Positions 44,686 to 53,046 of a stretch of DNA of 64,000 nucleotides are shown piece by piece. The DNA is from Aureisphaera galaxeae. Its GTDB lineage: Bacteria; Bacteroidota; Bacteroidia; Flavobacteriales; Flavobacteriaceae. Both the position numbers and the translations under genes were made by a program. The DNA lies in the NCBI RefSeq assembly GCF_028561275.1, contig NZ_JAQQTF010000002.1:838812-902811 (forward strand). The letters run 5' to 3'. Under the pieces are notes generated by a model. The model did no database searches, was not told the DNA's origin, and saw only the letters and a program-made list of their open reading frames with translations. Every line of letters begins with the position of its first letter. Within the stretch, counting starts at the first letter, position 1.

Positions 44686-45780
44686 ATGTTGCGGTATGTG
44701 ATCGTATTGTGTTTGTTCCCCTGGACACTTTTTTCACAAGAAAACCAAAGGGAAACCAGTTATTGGGATGGCCAGTATTACTACGGGTATATGCTCCGTC
44801 ACAATAAAAACGTGGCCCATTTGGTGACCAACCAACCCAACGGGTTTATCCTCTCTTATAACCGCAGGACTAATGGTGAAAAGTATTGGCAACGCGCCTA
44901 TAATTATCCTGAATGGGGCGCCTCCTTTATTTATCAGGATTTCAATACCGATGTACTGGAAAGAAATTTTGGGCTTTACGGTCACTATAATTTCTTTTTT
45001 CTGAATCGGAATCTTACCCTTCGATTGGGACAGGGAATTGCCTACAATACGAACCCTTTCGATATAGACACCAATTTTAAGAACACAGCCTTTGGAAGTC
45101 ACTTTATGGCTTCCACCTATGTCATGCTCAACTTTCAGAAGCAACGGATTGTTGATGGTTTGGGGATTCGGGCTGGATTGGTGTTTGTGCACCATTCCAA
45201 CGGAAGTTTTAAAGCACCCAACACAGGAACCAATATATTGGCGGCCAATCTTGGGATTTCCTATGATTTCGATGCTGAAACTGAAATCGACTTTGTGGAA
45301 GAAGATTTGGTGGAGGATTTTTCAGAAAAGATTACCTACAACTTTGTTATTCGTGGAGGGCTGAACGAAGGAGACATTGTTGGATTGGGACAGCACCCCT
45401 TTATGGTACTCACCGCCTTTGCCGATAAACGATTGAATTACAAAAGCACCATACAGTTTGGAGTGGAAGCCTTCTTTTCAAAATTCTTGGAAAAGGAAAT
45501 CGAATACCGAGCCTTGGCTTTTAATAGTAGCACTTTGAATGGTGATGAGGATTACAAGCGCGTAGGGATATTTGCTGGACATGAATTTAGACTTGGCGAT
45601 TTGGCCATTCCCACGCAATTGGGATATTATCTGTATTGGCCGTACGAATACGAATTGAGGGTATACTCTCGAGTGGGTGTAAAATACTATGTAACCGATC
45701 AATGGTTTGGTGTGGCAACGGTGAAGACCCACGCTGCCAATGCGGAAGCGATAGAATTTGGAATAGGAATACGATTATAA
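44686..45780 (+). CDS. Acyloxyacyl hydrolase / PagL-like outer-membrane protein, copy 1
   Basis: 364 residues, signal peptide ending at LFSQ, then a beta-rich mature protein with aromatic-ended strands, as in outer-membrane barrels. The HxS motif of PagL lipid A 3-O-deacylases is present in VFVHHSNGSFKAPNTGTN; the third catalytic acid of Pseudomonas PagL is not evident. The family is annotated as acyloxyacyl hydrolase in Bacteroidota. The gene is directly followed (no gap) by a DUF2807 lipoprotein, and the pair is repeated downstream. Confidence 0.82.
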   Translation: MLRYVIVLCLFPWTLFSQENQRETSYWDGQYYYGYMLRHNKNVAHLVTNQPNGFILSYNRRTNGEKYWQRAYNYPEWGASFIYQDFNTDVLERNFGLYGHYNFFFLNRNLTLRLGQGIAYNTNPFDIDTNFKNTAFGSHFMASTYVMLNFQKQRIVDGLGIRAGLVFVHHSNGSFKAPNTGTNILAANLGISYDFDAETEIDFVEEDLVEDFSEKITYNFVIRGGLNEGDIVGLGQHPFMVLTAFADKRLNYKSTIQFGVEAFFSKFLEKEIEYRALAFNSSTLNGDEDYKRVGIFAGHEFRLGDLAIPTQLGYYLYWPYEYELRVYSRVGVKYYVTDQWFGVATVKTHAANAEAIEFGIGIRL

Positions 45781-46533
45781 ATGAAAAAGTTACTCCTTTT
45801 AATAGCGACAGTTTTCTTTATGGCTTGCGATAGCGAGGATGCTTTGGATTGCTTCCAAACCAAAGGGGATACCATTACTACCGAATTTACTGTGGCGGCT
45901 TTTTCAAAAATCCGTATCGAAGACGATGTGTCTTTGATCATTCGTCAAGGCGATGTACAGGAAGTACTTATTGAAACTGGAGAAAACCTTTTGAATGATG
46001 TTTCCGTCAGGGTAGAAGGGGGAACTTTGATCGTAAAGGATGGCAACCGTTGCAATTTTGTCCGGGATTTTGGAATTACCAAGGCTATTGTTACGACGCC
46101 TGTTCTTACCGAAATTAGAAATAGCAGCGAATTCCATGTGGTTGGTGAGGGTGTGCTTCGCTTCCCTTTTTTGGAATTGATAAGTAATACCGAGGGTGGT
46201 ATTGAAGATTCCAGAAAGAGTGGAGATTTCACCATGACTATAGATTGCCAAGATTTCCGGGTAGATGCCAATGGCTACAGTGGTTTTTACATCGATGGAT
46301 TTGCCGAAAAGGCGAGTATCGCATTTCAGGATGAGGTGCCACGTTTTGAAGGGCCAGACCTTATTATAAATGATCTTAGGATACTGCACAGAAGCGCCAA
46401 TAAAATGATCGTAAACCCGCAAGAACGCATCCGTGGACAGATTTTAAGTACTGGCGATGTTATTTCTTTGAACAGGCCTCCTATAGTAGACGTAGAAGAA
46501 ATTTATACAGGTCGCTTAATATTTCAAGATTAG
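45781..46533 (+). CDS. DUF2807 (head GIN domain) lipoprotein, copy 1
   Basis: 250 residues. Lipoprotein signal with lipobox FMAC (Cys at about residue 16) and an acidic DSED after it. The mature part is a right-handed beta-helix-like DUF2807 domain: FSKIRIEDDVSLIIRQGDV, VLIETGENLLNDV, LTEIRNSSEFHV. Start abuts the PagL-like stop, so the two are translationally linked. Copy 2 at 47672 is a clear paralogue, and the motifs DSED, ETGENLLND, EIRNSS and YTGRLI are shared. Confidence 0.85.
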   Translation: MKKLLLLIATVFFMACDSEDALDCFQTKGDTITTEFTVAAFSKIRIEDDVSLIIRQGDVQEVLIETGENLLNDVSVRVEGGTLIVKDGNRCNFVRDFGITKAIVTTPVLTEIRNSSEFHVVGEGVLRFPFLELISNTEGGIEDSRKSGDFTMTIDCQDFRVDANGYSGFYIDGFAEKASIAFQDEVPRFEGPDLIINDLRILHRSANKMIVNPQERIRGQILSTGDVISLNRPPIVDVEEIYTGRLIFQD

Positions 46534-46535
46534 TG

Positions 46536-46543
46536 TATATTTG
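46536..46543 (+). promoter_or_regulatory. -7 box before PagL-like gene 2
   Basis: TATATTTG, a perfect -7 match, begins 3 nt after the preceding stop. The -33 element is weak. It overlaps the GTG start at 46533 that an ORF finder would choose, supporting ATG 46560. Confidence 0.55.
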
Positions 46544-46559
46544 CGCCATTCGAATTATT

Positions 46560-47669
46560 ATGAAGAATACCTTTTTCGTTGTAGTTTTTTTGTTGCTGGG
46601 AGTGGTTGTACATTCACAGGAAAAACCACCCAATGTTTTTGAGATCGAGGCCGATGCTTACTATGGAAGTATTTTGGAACACAACCCAGACATCGCCCAC
46701 CTCATTACTGAACATCCGCAGGGATTGATTCTTAGCTATAACCGAAAAACTTTTGGCTATAGGGAAGCAGAACGCCGTTACAATTATCCCGATTGGGGAT
46801 TTACCTTTACCTATCAGGATTTCAACAATCCAGTTTTGGGAGAAAACTACGGTTTGTACGCCCATATGAATTGGTATTTCCTGAATCGTAACCTTGTTTT
46901 CCGTATGGGACAAGGTGTTGCTTATACTACCAATCCTTACGATCCAGAAACCAACTTCGAGAATAATGCATTTGGTTCGGATTTTTTAAGTACTACTTTC
47001 CTTAAACTGAACTATGTAAGGGAGAACCTTTGGGAAGGACTAGGGTTTCATGCTGGGTTCAGTATCATTCACTACAGTAATGCCAATTTCAGGGCTCCCA
47101 ATAACAGTACCAATACATGGGCATTTAATGCTGGGCTAAGCTATCTTTTCGACCACGAAAACGTACCCCAATATATGGATATTGAGGATGGGCCAAGTAA
47201 TGAACATGCAGAACGCATTAAGTACAACTTGATATTCCGTTACGGATGGAACGAAAGTGACGTAGTAGGACAGGGACAATTCCCGTTTTGGGCAGTTTCC
47301 GCCTACGCCGATAAGCGAATTAATTACAAGAGTACCCTGCAATTAGGGGTAGATTATTTCGACTCTAAGTTCTTGGAAGAGTTCATTCGCTATAGAACCG
47401 TTGCGTTCCCCGAAGATGGGCTTACGGGAGATGAAGATTACCGCAGGGCTGGAATATTTGTGGGACATGAGCTGAACTTCTATAAGACCGCATTCGTATC
47501 ACAAATTGGATACTATGTATATTGGCCTTACGAATTCGAAAATAGATGGTACAACCGTTTAGGGTTGAAGCGCTACGTGTATAAAGACAAATTATTTGCT
47601 ATCGTAACAGTGAAAGCACATTGGGCGAAAGCAGAAGGTGTTGAATTTGGAATTGGGGTACGATTATAA
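46560..47669 (+). CDS. Acyloxyacyl hydrolase / PagL-like outer-membrane protein, copy 2
   Basis: 369 residues from ATG 46560, signal peptide ending near VVHSQ. It aligns along its whole length with copy 1: ILSYNRKTFG, YNYPDWGFTFTYQDFN, YFLNRNLVFRMGQGVAY, the HxS motif in IIHYSNANFRAPNNSTN, and GDEDYRRAGIFVGHE. It is a tandem duplicate that has diverged considerably, so the duplication is old or the copies specialised. It is followed after 2 nt by the second DUF2807 lipoprotein. Confidence 0.82.
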   Translation: MKNTFFVVVFLLLGVVVHSQEKPPNVFEIEADAYYGSILEHNPDIAHLITEHPQGLILSYNRKTFGYREAERRYNYPDWGFTFTYQDFNNPVLGENYGLYAHMNWYFLNRNLVFRMGQGVAYTTNPYDPETNFENNAFGSDFLSTTFLKLNYVRENLWEGLGFHAGFSIIHYSNANFRAPNNSTNTWAFNAGLSYLFDHENVPQYMDIEDGPSNEHAERIKYNLIFRYGWNESDVVGQGQFPFWAVSAYADKRINYKSTLQLGVDYFDSKFLEEFIRYRTVAFPEDGLTGDEDYRRAGIFVGHELNFYKTAFVSQIGYYVYWPYEFENRWYNRLGLKRYVYKDKLFAIVTVKAHWAKAEGVEFGIGVRL

Positions 47670-47671
47670 TT

Positions 47672-48427
47672 ATGAAAAGATTCTTAGGTTGCATATTAGT
47701 GGCGGTGCTCTTTTTAGGGTGCGATAGCGAGGACGGATTAAACTGCTTTCAAGCGGCTGGGGATATTGTCCAAGAAGAATTCGAAGTACTTCCTTTCGAA
47801 AGGATTTTGGTACGCGAACGTGTACAACTCATTCTTAAAGAAGGGCCTTTCCAAAAAGTAGTGGTTGAAACCGGTGAAAACCTGTTGAACGATATCGTTG
47901 TAGAATCACGCAATAATCTATTGAGTGTTAAAAACGACAATGGTTGTAATTTGGTACGCGATTACGGTATTACCAAGGTATTTGTTACTTCACCCAATAT
48001 TTCTGAAATAAGAAACAGTTCTGGATTAGCCGTATTGAGTGACGGAACCTTAACCTACCCAGAGCTTACGCTAATTTCTGAAGATCAAGATAACGAGGAC
48101 GAATTCCATATTGATGGGGATTTCCGCATCCAGTTCGAAGGAGGTATTTTGAATATTGCTTCCAGTGGTATTTCCAATTATTACTTAAGTGGTACTGCCG
48201 AGGAAGCCAATTTCAATTTGTTTGACGGGGACGCAAGGGTAGAGGCGGAAAACTTGCTTATTGAAGATCTTAATATCTTTCACAGAAGTACCCAGAAAAT
48301 GATTGTATACCCTATCAATTCCATTCAAGGGGAGATTAGAAGTCTGGGAGATGTGATTGCCAAGAACCGTCCTGTGATTGTATCGGTTGAAGAGTTTTAT
48401 ACCGGGCGATTGATTATTGAGGACTAG
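47672..48427 (+). CDS. DUF2807 (head GIN domain) lipoprotein, copy 2
   Basis: 251 residues. Lipobox FLGC with DSEDGLNCFQ after it, nearly the same as copy 1 (DSEDALDCFQ), then a DUF2807 beta-helix (FERILVRERVQLILKEG, VVVETGENLLNDI, SEIRNSSGLAV). Function unknown; DUF2807 proteins are often surface-exposed lipoproteins. Its 3' end overlaps the convergent gldA by 14 bp. Confidence 0.85.
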   Translation: MKRFLGCILVAVLFLGCDSEDGLNCFQAAGDIVQEEFEVLPFERILVRERVQLILKEGPFQKVVVETGENLLNDIVVESRNNLLSVKNDNGCNLVRDYGITKVFVTSPNISEIRNSSGLAVLSDGTLTYPELTLISEDQDNEDEFHIDGDFRIQFEGGILNIASSGISNYYLSGTAEEANFNLFDGDARVEAENLLIEDLNIFHRSTQKMIVYPINSIQGEIRSLGDVIAKNRPVIVSVEEFYTGRLIIED

Positions 48428-49313
48428 TCAATTCTACGAACAGTTTTTCCAACGTCGTATTTTTTTGATGTAACTGAAGAATCTTCAGTCCGTTGTCATG
48501 TGCAAAATCGAATACCTTACCTCGCATATCTTCATCGGTATTAAAATATAGATGATACACAAAGCCTTCTTTGTTTTCTACCTTGTCTATATGACCTAGG
48601 CGCTGTAAAGCGACTTCTTCTACGCGGTAATCGAATTCCACTTCTACGATCTGTTGCTTGCCCTCTTTGAGATCATTCAGAGATTTATCTAAGACGATTT
48701 CACCTTTATTTATAATAATGACACGATCGCAGATCGCTTCTACCTCCTGCATGATGTGGGTAGACAACAGTACGGTCTTTTCTTTGCCCACGGTTTTAAT
48801 GAGTTCCCGAATTTCAATCAGCTGATTTGGGTCGAGTCCAGTAGTGGGTTCATCCAAAATAAGTACTTCTGGATTGTGAAGTAGTGCATTGGCCAGTCCG
48901 ACACGTTGACGATATCCTTTAGAAAGTTGCTCAATCCGTTTGTGGGCCTCTGGCGTTAGTCCCGTAAGTTCAATTACTTTATCTACTTCCGATTTGGAAA
49001 CGCCGTACACTTCAGCATTAAAACCCAGATACTCCCGCACGTACATTTCCAAGTACAGAGGATTATGTTCGGGAAGGTATCCAATGCTTTTCTGAACTTC
49101 TTTGTCTTCATTAGAAACGGCATGACCATTTACCGAAGCTTGTCCGTCCGAAGCTTTCAAATACGTAGTCAATATTTTCATGAGGGTCGATTTTCCAGCC
49201 CCATTGGGACCCAAAAATCCAACAATCTCTCCTTTTTTAATGGAGAATGAAATTTCGTTCAGCGCCTTCTGCGCTCCGTAAAACTTGGTGATTTTGGCTA
49301 CTTCTATGGACAT
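48414..49313 (-). CDS. gldA: Gliding motility ABC transporter ATP-binding subunit GldA
   Basis: 299 residues, ABC ATPase. Walker A GPNGAGKST (about 35-43), signature LSKGYRQR, Walker B VLILDEPTTGLDP, H-loop LSTHIMQE. The C-terminal extension of about 80 residues and overall sequence fit GldA, which works with the membrane proteins GldF and GldG. Those genes are not in the window. GldA is linked to gliding and T9SS-related functions in Flavobacteria. It is convergent with, and overlaps, the DUF2807 gene. Confidence 0.92.
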   Translation of the reverse strand: MSIEVAKITKFYGAQKALNEISFSIKKGEIVGFLGPNGAGKSTLMKILTTYLKASDGQASVNGHAVSNEDKEVQKSIGYLPEHNPLYLEMYVREYLGFNAEVYGVSKSEVDKVIELTGLTPEAHKRIEQLSKGYRQRVGLANALLHNPEVLILDEPTTGLDPNQLIEIRELIKTVGKEKTVLLSTHIMQEVEAICDRVIIINKGEIVLDKSLNDLKEGKQQIVEVEFDYRVEEVALQRLGHIDKVENKEGFVYHLYFNTDEDMRGKVFDFAHDNGLKILQLHQKNTTLEKLFVELTSPQ

Positions 49314-49359
49314 AGGCTACGAAGATAATGCTAGATATTCATAAAAACGTAAAAAAATA

Positions 49360-49389
49360 TTGCATGTTTTAAAACATTGTGTACATTAG
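49360..49389 (+). promoter_or_regulatory. pheA leader promoter
   Basis: TTG (49360-49362), 19-nt gap, TACATTAG (49382-49389), one mismatch in the -7 box. Start near 49395, 12 nt before the leader peptide. Confidence 0.6.
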
Positions 49390-49406
49390 CATTAACAAAT
49401 GAAACA

Positions 49407-49478
49407 ATGAAACGATTTTTTACATTTTACAACTTTTGGTTTTTCTATTTCCACGGAGGTAGCCGGGTTGTTATGTAG
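49407..49478 (+). CDS. pheL: Phenylalanine-rich leader peptide of the pheA operon
   Basis: A 23-codon ORF starting MKR and containing the run FFTFYNFWFFYF: seven Phe, two Tyr and one Trp. The last codons overlap CCGGGTT (49463-49469), which is complementary over 7 bp to AACCCGG (49507-49513) of the terminator. Ribosomes finishing the peptide would hide CCGGGTT and let the terminator form; ribosomes stalled at Phe codons would leave it free to antiterminate. Confidence 0.85.
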   Translation: MKRFFTFYNFWFFYFHGGSRVVM

Positions 49479-49504
49479 TTAATTGTAAACGATTATATAA
49501 AATG

Positions 49505-49534
49505 AAAACCCGGACAGATGTTCCGGGTTTTTTT
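49505..49534 (+). terminator. Attenuator terminator of the pheA operon
   Basis: AAAACCCGGA (49505-49514), loop CAGATGT, TCCGGGTTTT (49522-49531), T tract to 49534: a perfect 10-bp stem. Confidence 0.9.
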
Positions 49535-49559
49535 ATGGTCCAACTTAAATGATAGAATT

Positions 49560-50429
49560 ATGAAAATTGCAATTCAAGGAATCGAGGGGTCCTTCCATGA
49601 TGAGGCCGTTCAGAAACTCTTCCCAAACGAAGAAATTGAACTGGTAAAATGCGATAGTTTCGATGCCGTTACCCAAAGTGTGAAGCACGACAAAGCACAA
49701 TTAGGGGTTTTGGCTATAGAAAACAGCATTGCCGGTTCCATCTTACCGAATTATAACCTTATTGAAGCAGGCGGCTTCGAAATTTATGATGAGGTCTTTC
49801 TGAACATTCAGATGTATCTCATGTCTCTGGAGAGCGAGTCCATCATCGATATTTTCGAGGTACATTCGCATCCCGTGGCACTCCTACAGTGTAAAGATTA
49901 CCTCCGAAAGTTTCCACCGCAATTTAAGATCATAGAGGGAAAGGATACGGCGAGCGAAGCCAAGCGAATCAAGGAAAATAACCTGAAAGGCGTGGCAGCC
50001 ATTGCCGGAAAACAGGTGGCCGATCGTTACGGATTGAAGATTTTGGATAGCAATATTCAGGATATCAAAGAAAACCAAACCCGCTTTGTGCTTATTGGTA
50101 AGCGAGGCGAGACCTTCAGTAAAAAGACACCCAATAAAGCAAGTTTGAAATTTGTGTTGGGAAGCGAAGTGGGAACACTGAGCAAGGCCTTAGAGGTTAT
50201 GGCCGGACACCAATTAAACTTAACGAAAATACAATCACTACCCTTATTGGGAACTCCTTGGAAATATGCGTTCTTTGTGGACGTAATTTTCGAATCGCCA
50301 CAGCAATTTTACGGTGCTATGGACGACTTAGAAGGAGTAGTAAAGGAATTGAAAATTATAGGCACTTACACACAAAACAGAAAGAATGTGCCTAGTGAAC
50401 TGACAAACGTTTTAGAACATGGAGAATAA
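49560..50429 (+). CDS. pheA: Prephenate dehydratase
   Basis: 289 residues from ATG 49560; the ORF can be extended to 49518, but that overlaps the attenuator terminator. The catalytic domain (about 1-185) has IQGIEGSFHDEA, LAIENSIAGSI and the TRF motif in NQTRFVLIG. The C-terminal ACT domain (GTLSKALEVMAGHQLNLTKI) binds phenylalanine; the usual ESRP motif reads QSLP here. No fused chorismate mutase is present; that activity is in the next gene, which overlaps by 11 bp. Confidence 0.95.
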   Translation: MKIAIQGIEGSFHDEAVQKLFPNEEIELVKCDSFDAVTQSVKHDKAQLGVLAIENSIAGSILPNYNLIEAGGFEIYDEVFLNIQMYLMSLESESIIDIFEVHSHPVALLQCKDYLRKFPPQFKIIEGKDTASEAKRIKENNLKGVAAIAGKQVADRYGLKILDSNIQDIKENQTRFVLIGKRGETFSKKTPNKASLKFVLGSEVGTLSKALEVMAGHQLNLTKIQSLPLLGTPWKYAFFVDVIFESPQQFYGAMDDLEGVVKELKIIGTYTQNRKNVPSELTNVLEHGE

Positions 50430-51501
50430 GAAGGAATTACGGAATTGGTTGAATGCGATGGAGCTCGCACATCCCTTGGTTATTGCGGGACCTTGCAGCG
50501 CCGAAACCGAAGAACAGGTCTTGACGATCGCACATCAATTAAAGGATACCGATGCTACTGTATTACGAGCGGGTATCTGGAAACCACGAACCCGTCCGGG
50601 TAATTTTGAAGGGGTAGGAGCCTTAGGGCTAAAGTGGTTACAAAAGGCCAAGGAAGAAACAGGCATGATGATTACCACAGAGGTAGCCAATGCCAATCAT
50701 GTGGATTTGGCACTAAAACACGATGTGGACATCCTTTGGATTGGGGCAAGGACCACGGTTTCTCCATTCATTGTTCAGGAGATTGCTGAGGCCCTTCGGG
50801 GGACCGATAAACCCGTATTGGTGAAGAATCCGGTAAATCCCGATTTGGCTCTTTGGCTGGGTGCAGTAGAGCGTTTCCATAGCGCCGATGTGCAGAACTT
50901 GGGAGTGATTCATAGAGGATTTTCTACCTATGAAAAAACGCGTTATCGCAATAATCCGGAATGGCAAATTCCCATCGATTTACAAAACCGTTTTCCAGAC
51001 TTACCATTGATTTTGGACCCATCGCACATCGCAGGACGTCGCGATATCATTTTCGACCTCTGCCAAACGGCCTTGGACCTCAATTACGATGGCCTTATGG
51101 TAGAAACGCATCACGATCCCGATAATGCTTGGAGCGATGCCAAACAGCAAATTAAACCTGATGTACTGGATCAAATGACAGTAGATTTACGAATTCGAAA
51201 AGAAGAGGGTGATGCCATAGAGTTTCAGAACAAATTAGCAACTGCCCGTACCAAGATCGATGTGGTAGACCATCAATTGATCGAAATGCTAGGCAAGCGC
51301 ATGCGCATTAGCGATGAGATCGGAGCATTGAAGAAGAAAAACAATGTGGCGATCCTCCAAACCAAACGATGGAATGAAATCCTTGGGAAGATGATTCTAC
51401 AAGGAGAAGAACAGAATTTAAGCGAAGAATTTATCTTGAAGGTGTTTAAAGCGGTTCACCAAGAATCGATTAACCACCAAAAGAAAGTAATCAGCGAATA
51501 A
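50419..51501 (+). CDS. Bifunctional DAHP synthase / chorismate mutase
   Basis: 360 residues. The N-terminal type I-beta DAHP synthase (about 1-265: LVIAGPCSAETEEQ, RAGIWKPRTRPGNFEG, HRGFSTYEKTRYRNNPEW (in part), LDPSHIAGRR) makes the first shikimate intermediate. The C-terminal AroQ-type chorismate mutase (about 270-355: TKIDVVDHQLIEMLGKRMRI, IGALKKKN) makes prephenate. The fusion is typical of Bacteroidota. It overlaps pheA, so both are under the Phe attenuator. No tyrA or aminotransferase lies between them. Confidence 0.95.
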   Translation: MENKKELRNWLNAMELAHPLVIAGPCSAETEEQVLTIAHQLKDTDATVLRAGIWKPRTRPGNFEGVGALGLKWLQKAKEETGMMITTEVANANHVDLALKHDVDILWIGARTTVSPFIVQEIAEALRGTDKPVLVKNPVNPDLALWLGAVERFHSADVQNLGVIHRGFSTYEKTRYRNNPEWQIPIDLQNRFPDLPLILDPSHIAGRRDIIFDLCQTALDLNYDGLMVETHHDPDNAWSDAKQQIKPDVLDQMTVDLRIRKEEGDAIEFQNKLATARTKIDVVDHQLIEMLGKRMRISDEIGALKKKNNVAILQTKRWNEILGKMILQGEEQNLSEEFILKVFKAVHQESINHQKKVISE

Positions 51502-51506
51502 ATGAG

Positions 51507-51531
51507 AGGCCTCCCAACGGAGGCCTTTTTT
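51507..51531 (+). terminator. Terminator of the pheA operon
   Basis: AGGCCTCC (51507-51514), loop CAAC, GGAGGCCT (51519-51526), T tract to 51531. Confidence 0.9.
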
Positions 51532-51628
51532 ATGGATGTTTCCCTCAATGAAGATTGGGGTTGCCTCAATACTGGTTTTTTTAGAGCGATGGGGATGCTA
51601 GGTTTGTGTAAATGTAAATTATGATCTC

Positions 51629-52192
51629 ATGAAAACACTACTACTTGCCATTGCCATGCTCGCCCCAATGTTTCTTGAAGCACAAAATTCGGAAGCAGGA
51701 ATCCTTTCAACGATACAAGAACTCTATGATGAGATAGATAATGAAAAGGTTAACAACTCAGAAGTTGACATAGCGCCCATTTTGTTGGATGAGATTGTAA
51801 TTACGGGGTATGCTATGCAAATTTGTACAGTAAGGTATAGTTGCAGTAGCTTATTGATTGAATGTAATGAAACTTCGGAAGAAGAATCGACGGAAGAGGA
51901 AGTGTCTACGGAAGAAGTTGATGAACTAGAGAATCATTTTTCCGGTACTTCGAAGGTGAGGGTGTTTCCCAATCCATCAAGCGGAGTCTTCCATTTGAAA
52001 TTGTTACCAAATTACAAAAAGGTTTCGGTTAACATTCACAATGTGCTGGGGCAACAAGTTCACGCTTTCGAATCTAGGAATTTCGATAGCCAAGTTCCCA
52101 TCGATTTATCAGCCCAACCCGCAGGAATTTATTTGGCGAACGTAGTAGCCGATGGGAAAAGGCTGAAAACCCACAAACTCATAAAACAATAA
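51629..52192 (+). CDS. Small T9SS type A sorting-domain protein
   Basis: 187 residues. Signal peptide (MKTLLLAIAMLAPMFLEAQ), a short middle region with EIVITGYAMQICTVRYSC and three closely spaced Cys, a Glu/Thr-rich linker (about 88-110), then a type A type IX secretion signal (about 118-187: VRVFPNPSSGVFHLKL, VNIHNVLGQQV, LSAQPAGIYLANVVADGKRL). The cargo part is only about 70 residues and has no known domain. It should be exported through T9SS to the cell surface or medium. Confidence 0.88.
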   Translation: MKTLLLAIAMLAPMFLEAQNSEAGILSTIQELYDEIDNEKVNNSEVDIAPILLDEIVITGYAMQICTVRYSCSSLLIECNETSEEESTEEEVSTEEVDELENHFSGTSKVRVFPNPSSGVFHLKLLPNYKKVSVNIHNVLGQQVHAFESRNFDSQVPIDLSAQPAGIYLANVVADGKRLKTHKLIKQ

Positions 52193-52218
52193 AAAAGGAG
52201 GCCAACGGCCTCCTTTTT
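52192..52218. terminator. Bidirectional terminator
   Basis: AAAAAGGAGGCC (52192-52203), loop AAC, GGCCTCCTTTTT (52207-52218). It is symmetrical and serves the T9SS gene (+) and the convergent hypothetical gene (-). Confidence 0.9.
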
Positions 52219-52230
52219 CCAGAACATTTA

Positions 52231-53046
52231 TTATCCGATATCGCCTGGATTTAAGTCTCTGGGTCGAGCATATTTGCAGACCCATATCTTTTTCAATTCT
52301 TCTATGATTTCTTCTTCCTCCCAGAGGAAACAAATAATGAAGACATAACAAACCACACGGATAATAATTTTGAAAACCTTTACCCAACGGAATCCCCAAA
52401 AGTGAACGAGATCGGTATCATCAATATGACCAAAGTCCCCATCATTGAAAAGATAGGGGGCTACTTCTTGTAATTGTTCCTTATCTATGAAGGAGCGCCC
52501 TTGGTCTAGATTTTGCCGGAAATGTTCGAATTGCTGTAACGAGTGATAGAAATCGTTGAACAAGGCGTCAATTCCTTGTTCATGACCTAGGTCGAGATAA
52601 TAAATCATGGCTCTGGCACCCCAAGTAGCATTCATTGCAGAAATGGTGTCATCCTCGATCGTAAGCTGAATATAACGATCTATCATAGACTTGCGGAATT
52701 TGGGGAAGGTTTCCCGAGACGTAATGTAGTCGTTTAAGGGTTCGTGAATATTCTTTGCAGAGGCGCTTTTCAGTAATTTCTTGGCCATTTTTACCCCTCC
52801 GTCAAGAGTGTTGAGTAAGGCACAGTTAAAAGCATGGTCCTGATTCCTAAAGTATTGAGCCACACCCTCCGGCTGCGCCAAAGCCTTAGCTTTTTCCGCA
52901 CGTTTATAGGCGAAATCGGATTGATTAAAACGGTCCAGTACTTTATCCAGAACATCGTGCAGGGCAAAAACATCGCGTACAAATTCCTTTTTCTTGCGGC
53001 CAATGTCCAGCCCCTTCAAAATAATTAAAGCTTCTTTTAGATCCAT
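52231..53046 (-). CDS. Hypothetical protein with C-terminal membrane segment
   Basis: 271 residues from ATG 53046 (MDLKEALIILKGLDIGRKKK); an upstream ATG at 53148 adds a hydrophobic, Cys-rich tail that looks non-coding. Mostly charged and helical (LDKVLDRFNQSDFAYKRAEKA), with one hydrophobic stretch near the C-terminus (IIIRVVCYVFIICFLW, about 230-245) followed by an acidic tail. I do not recognise a family. It could be tail-anchored. Confidence 0.65.
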   Translation of the reverse strand: MDLKEALIILKGLDIGRKKKEFVRDVFALHDVLDKVLDRFNQSDFAYKRAEKAKALAQPEGVAQYFRNQDHAFNCALLNTLDGGVKMAKKLLKSASAKNIHEPLNDYITSRETFPKFRKSMIDRYIQLTIEDDTISAMNATWGARAMIYYLDLGHEQGIDALFNDFYHSLQQFEHFRQNLDQGRSFIDKEQLQEVAPYLFNDGDFGHIDDTDLVHFWGFRWVKVFKIIIRVVCYVFIICFLWEEEEIIEELKKIWVCKYARPRDLNPGDIG

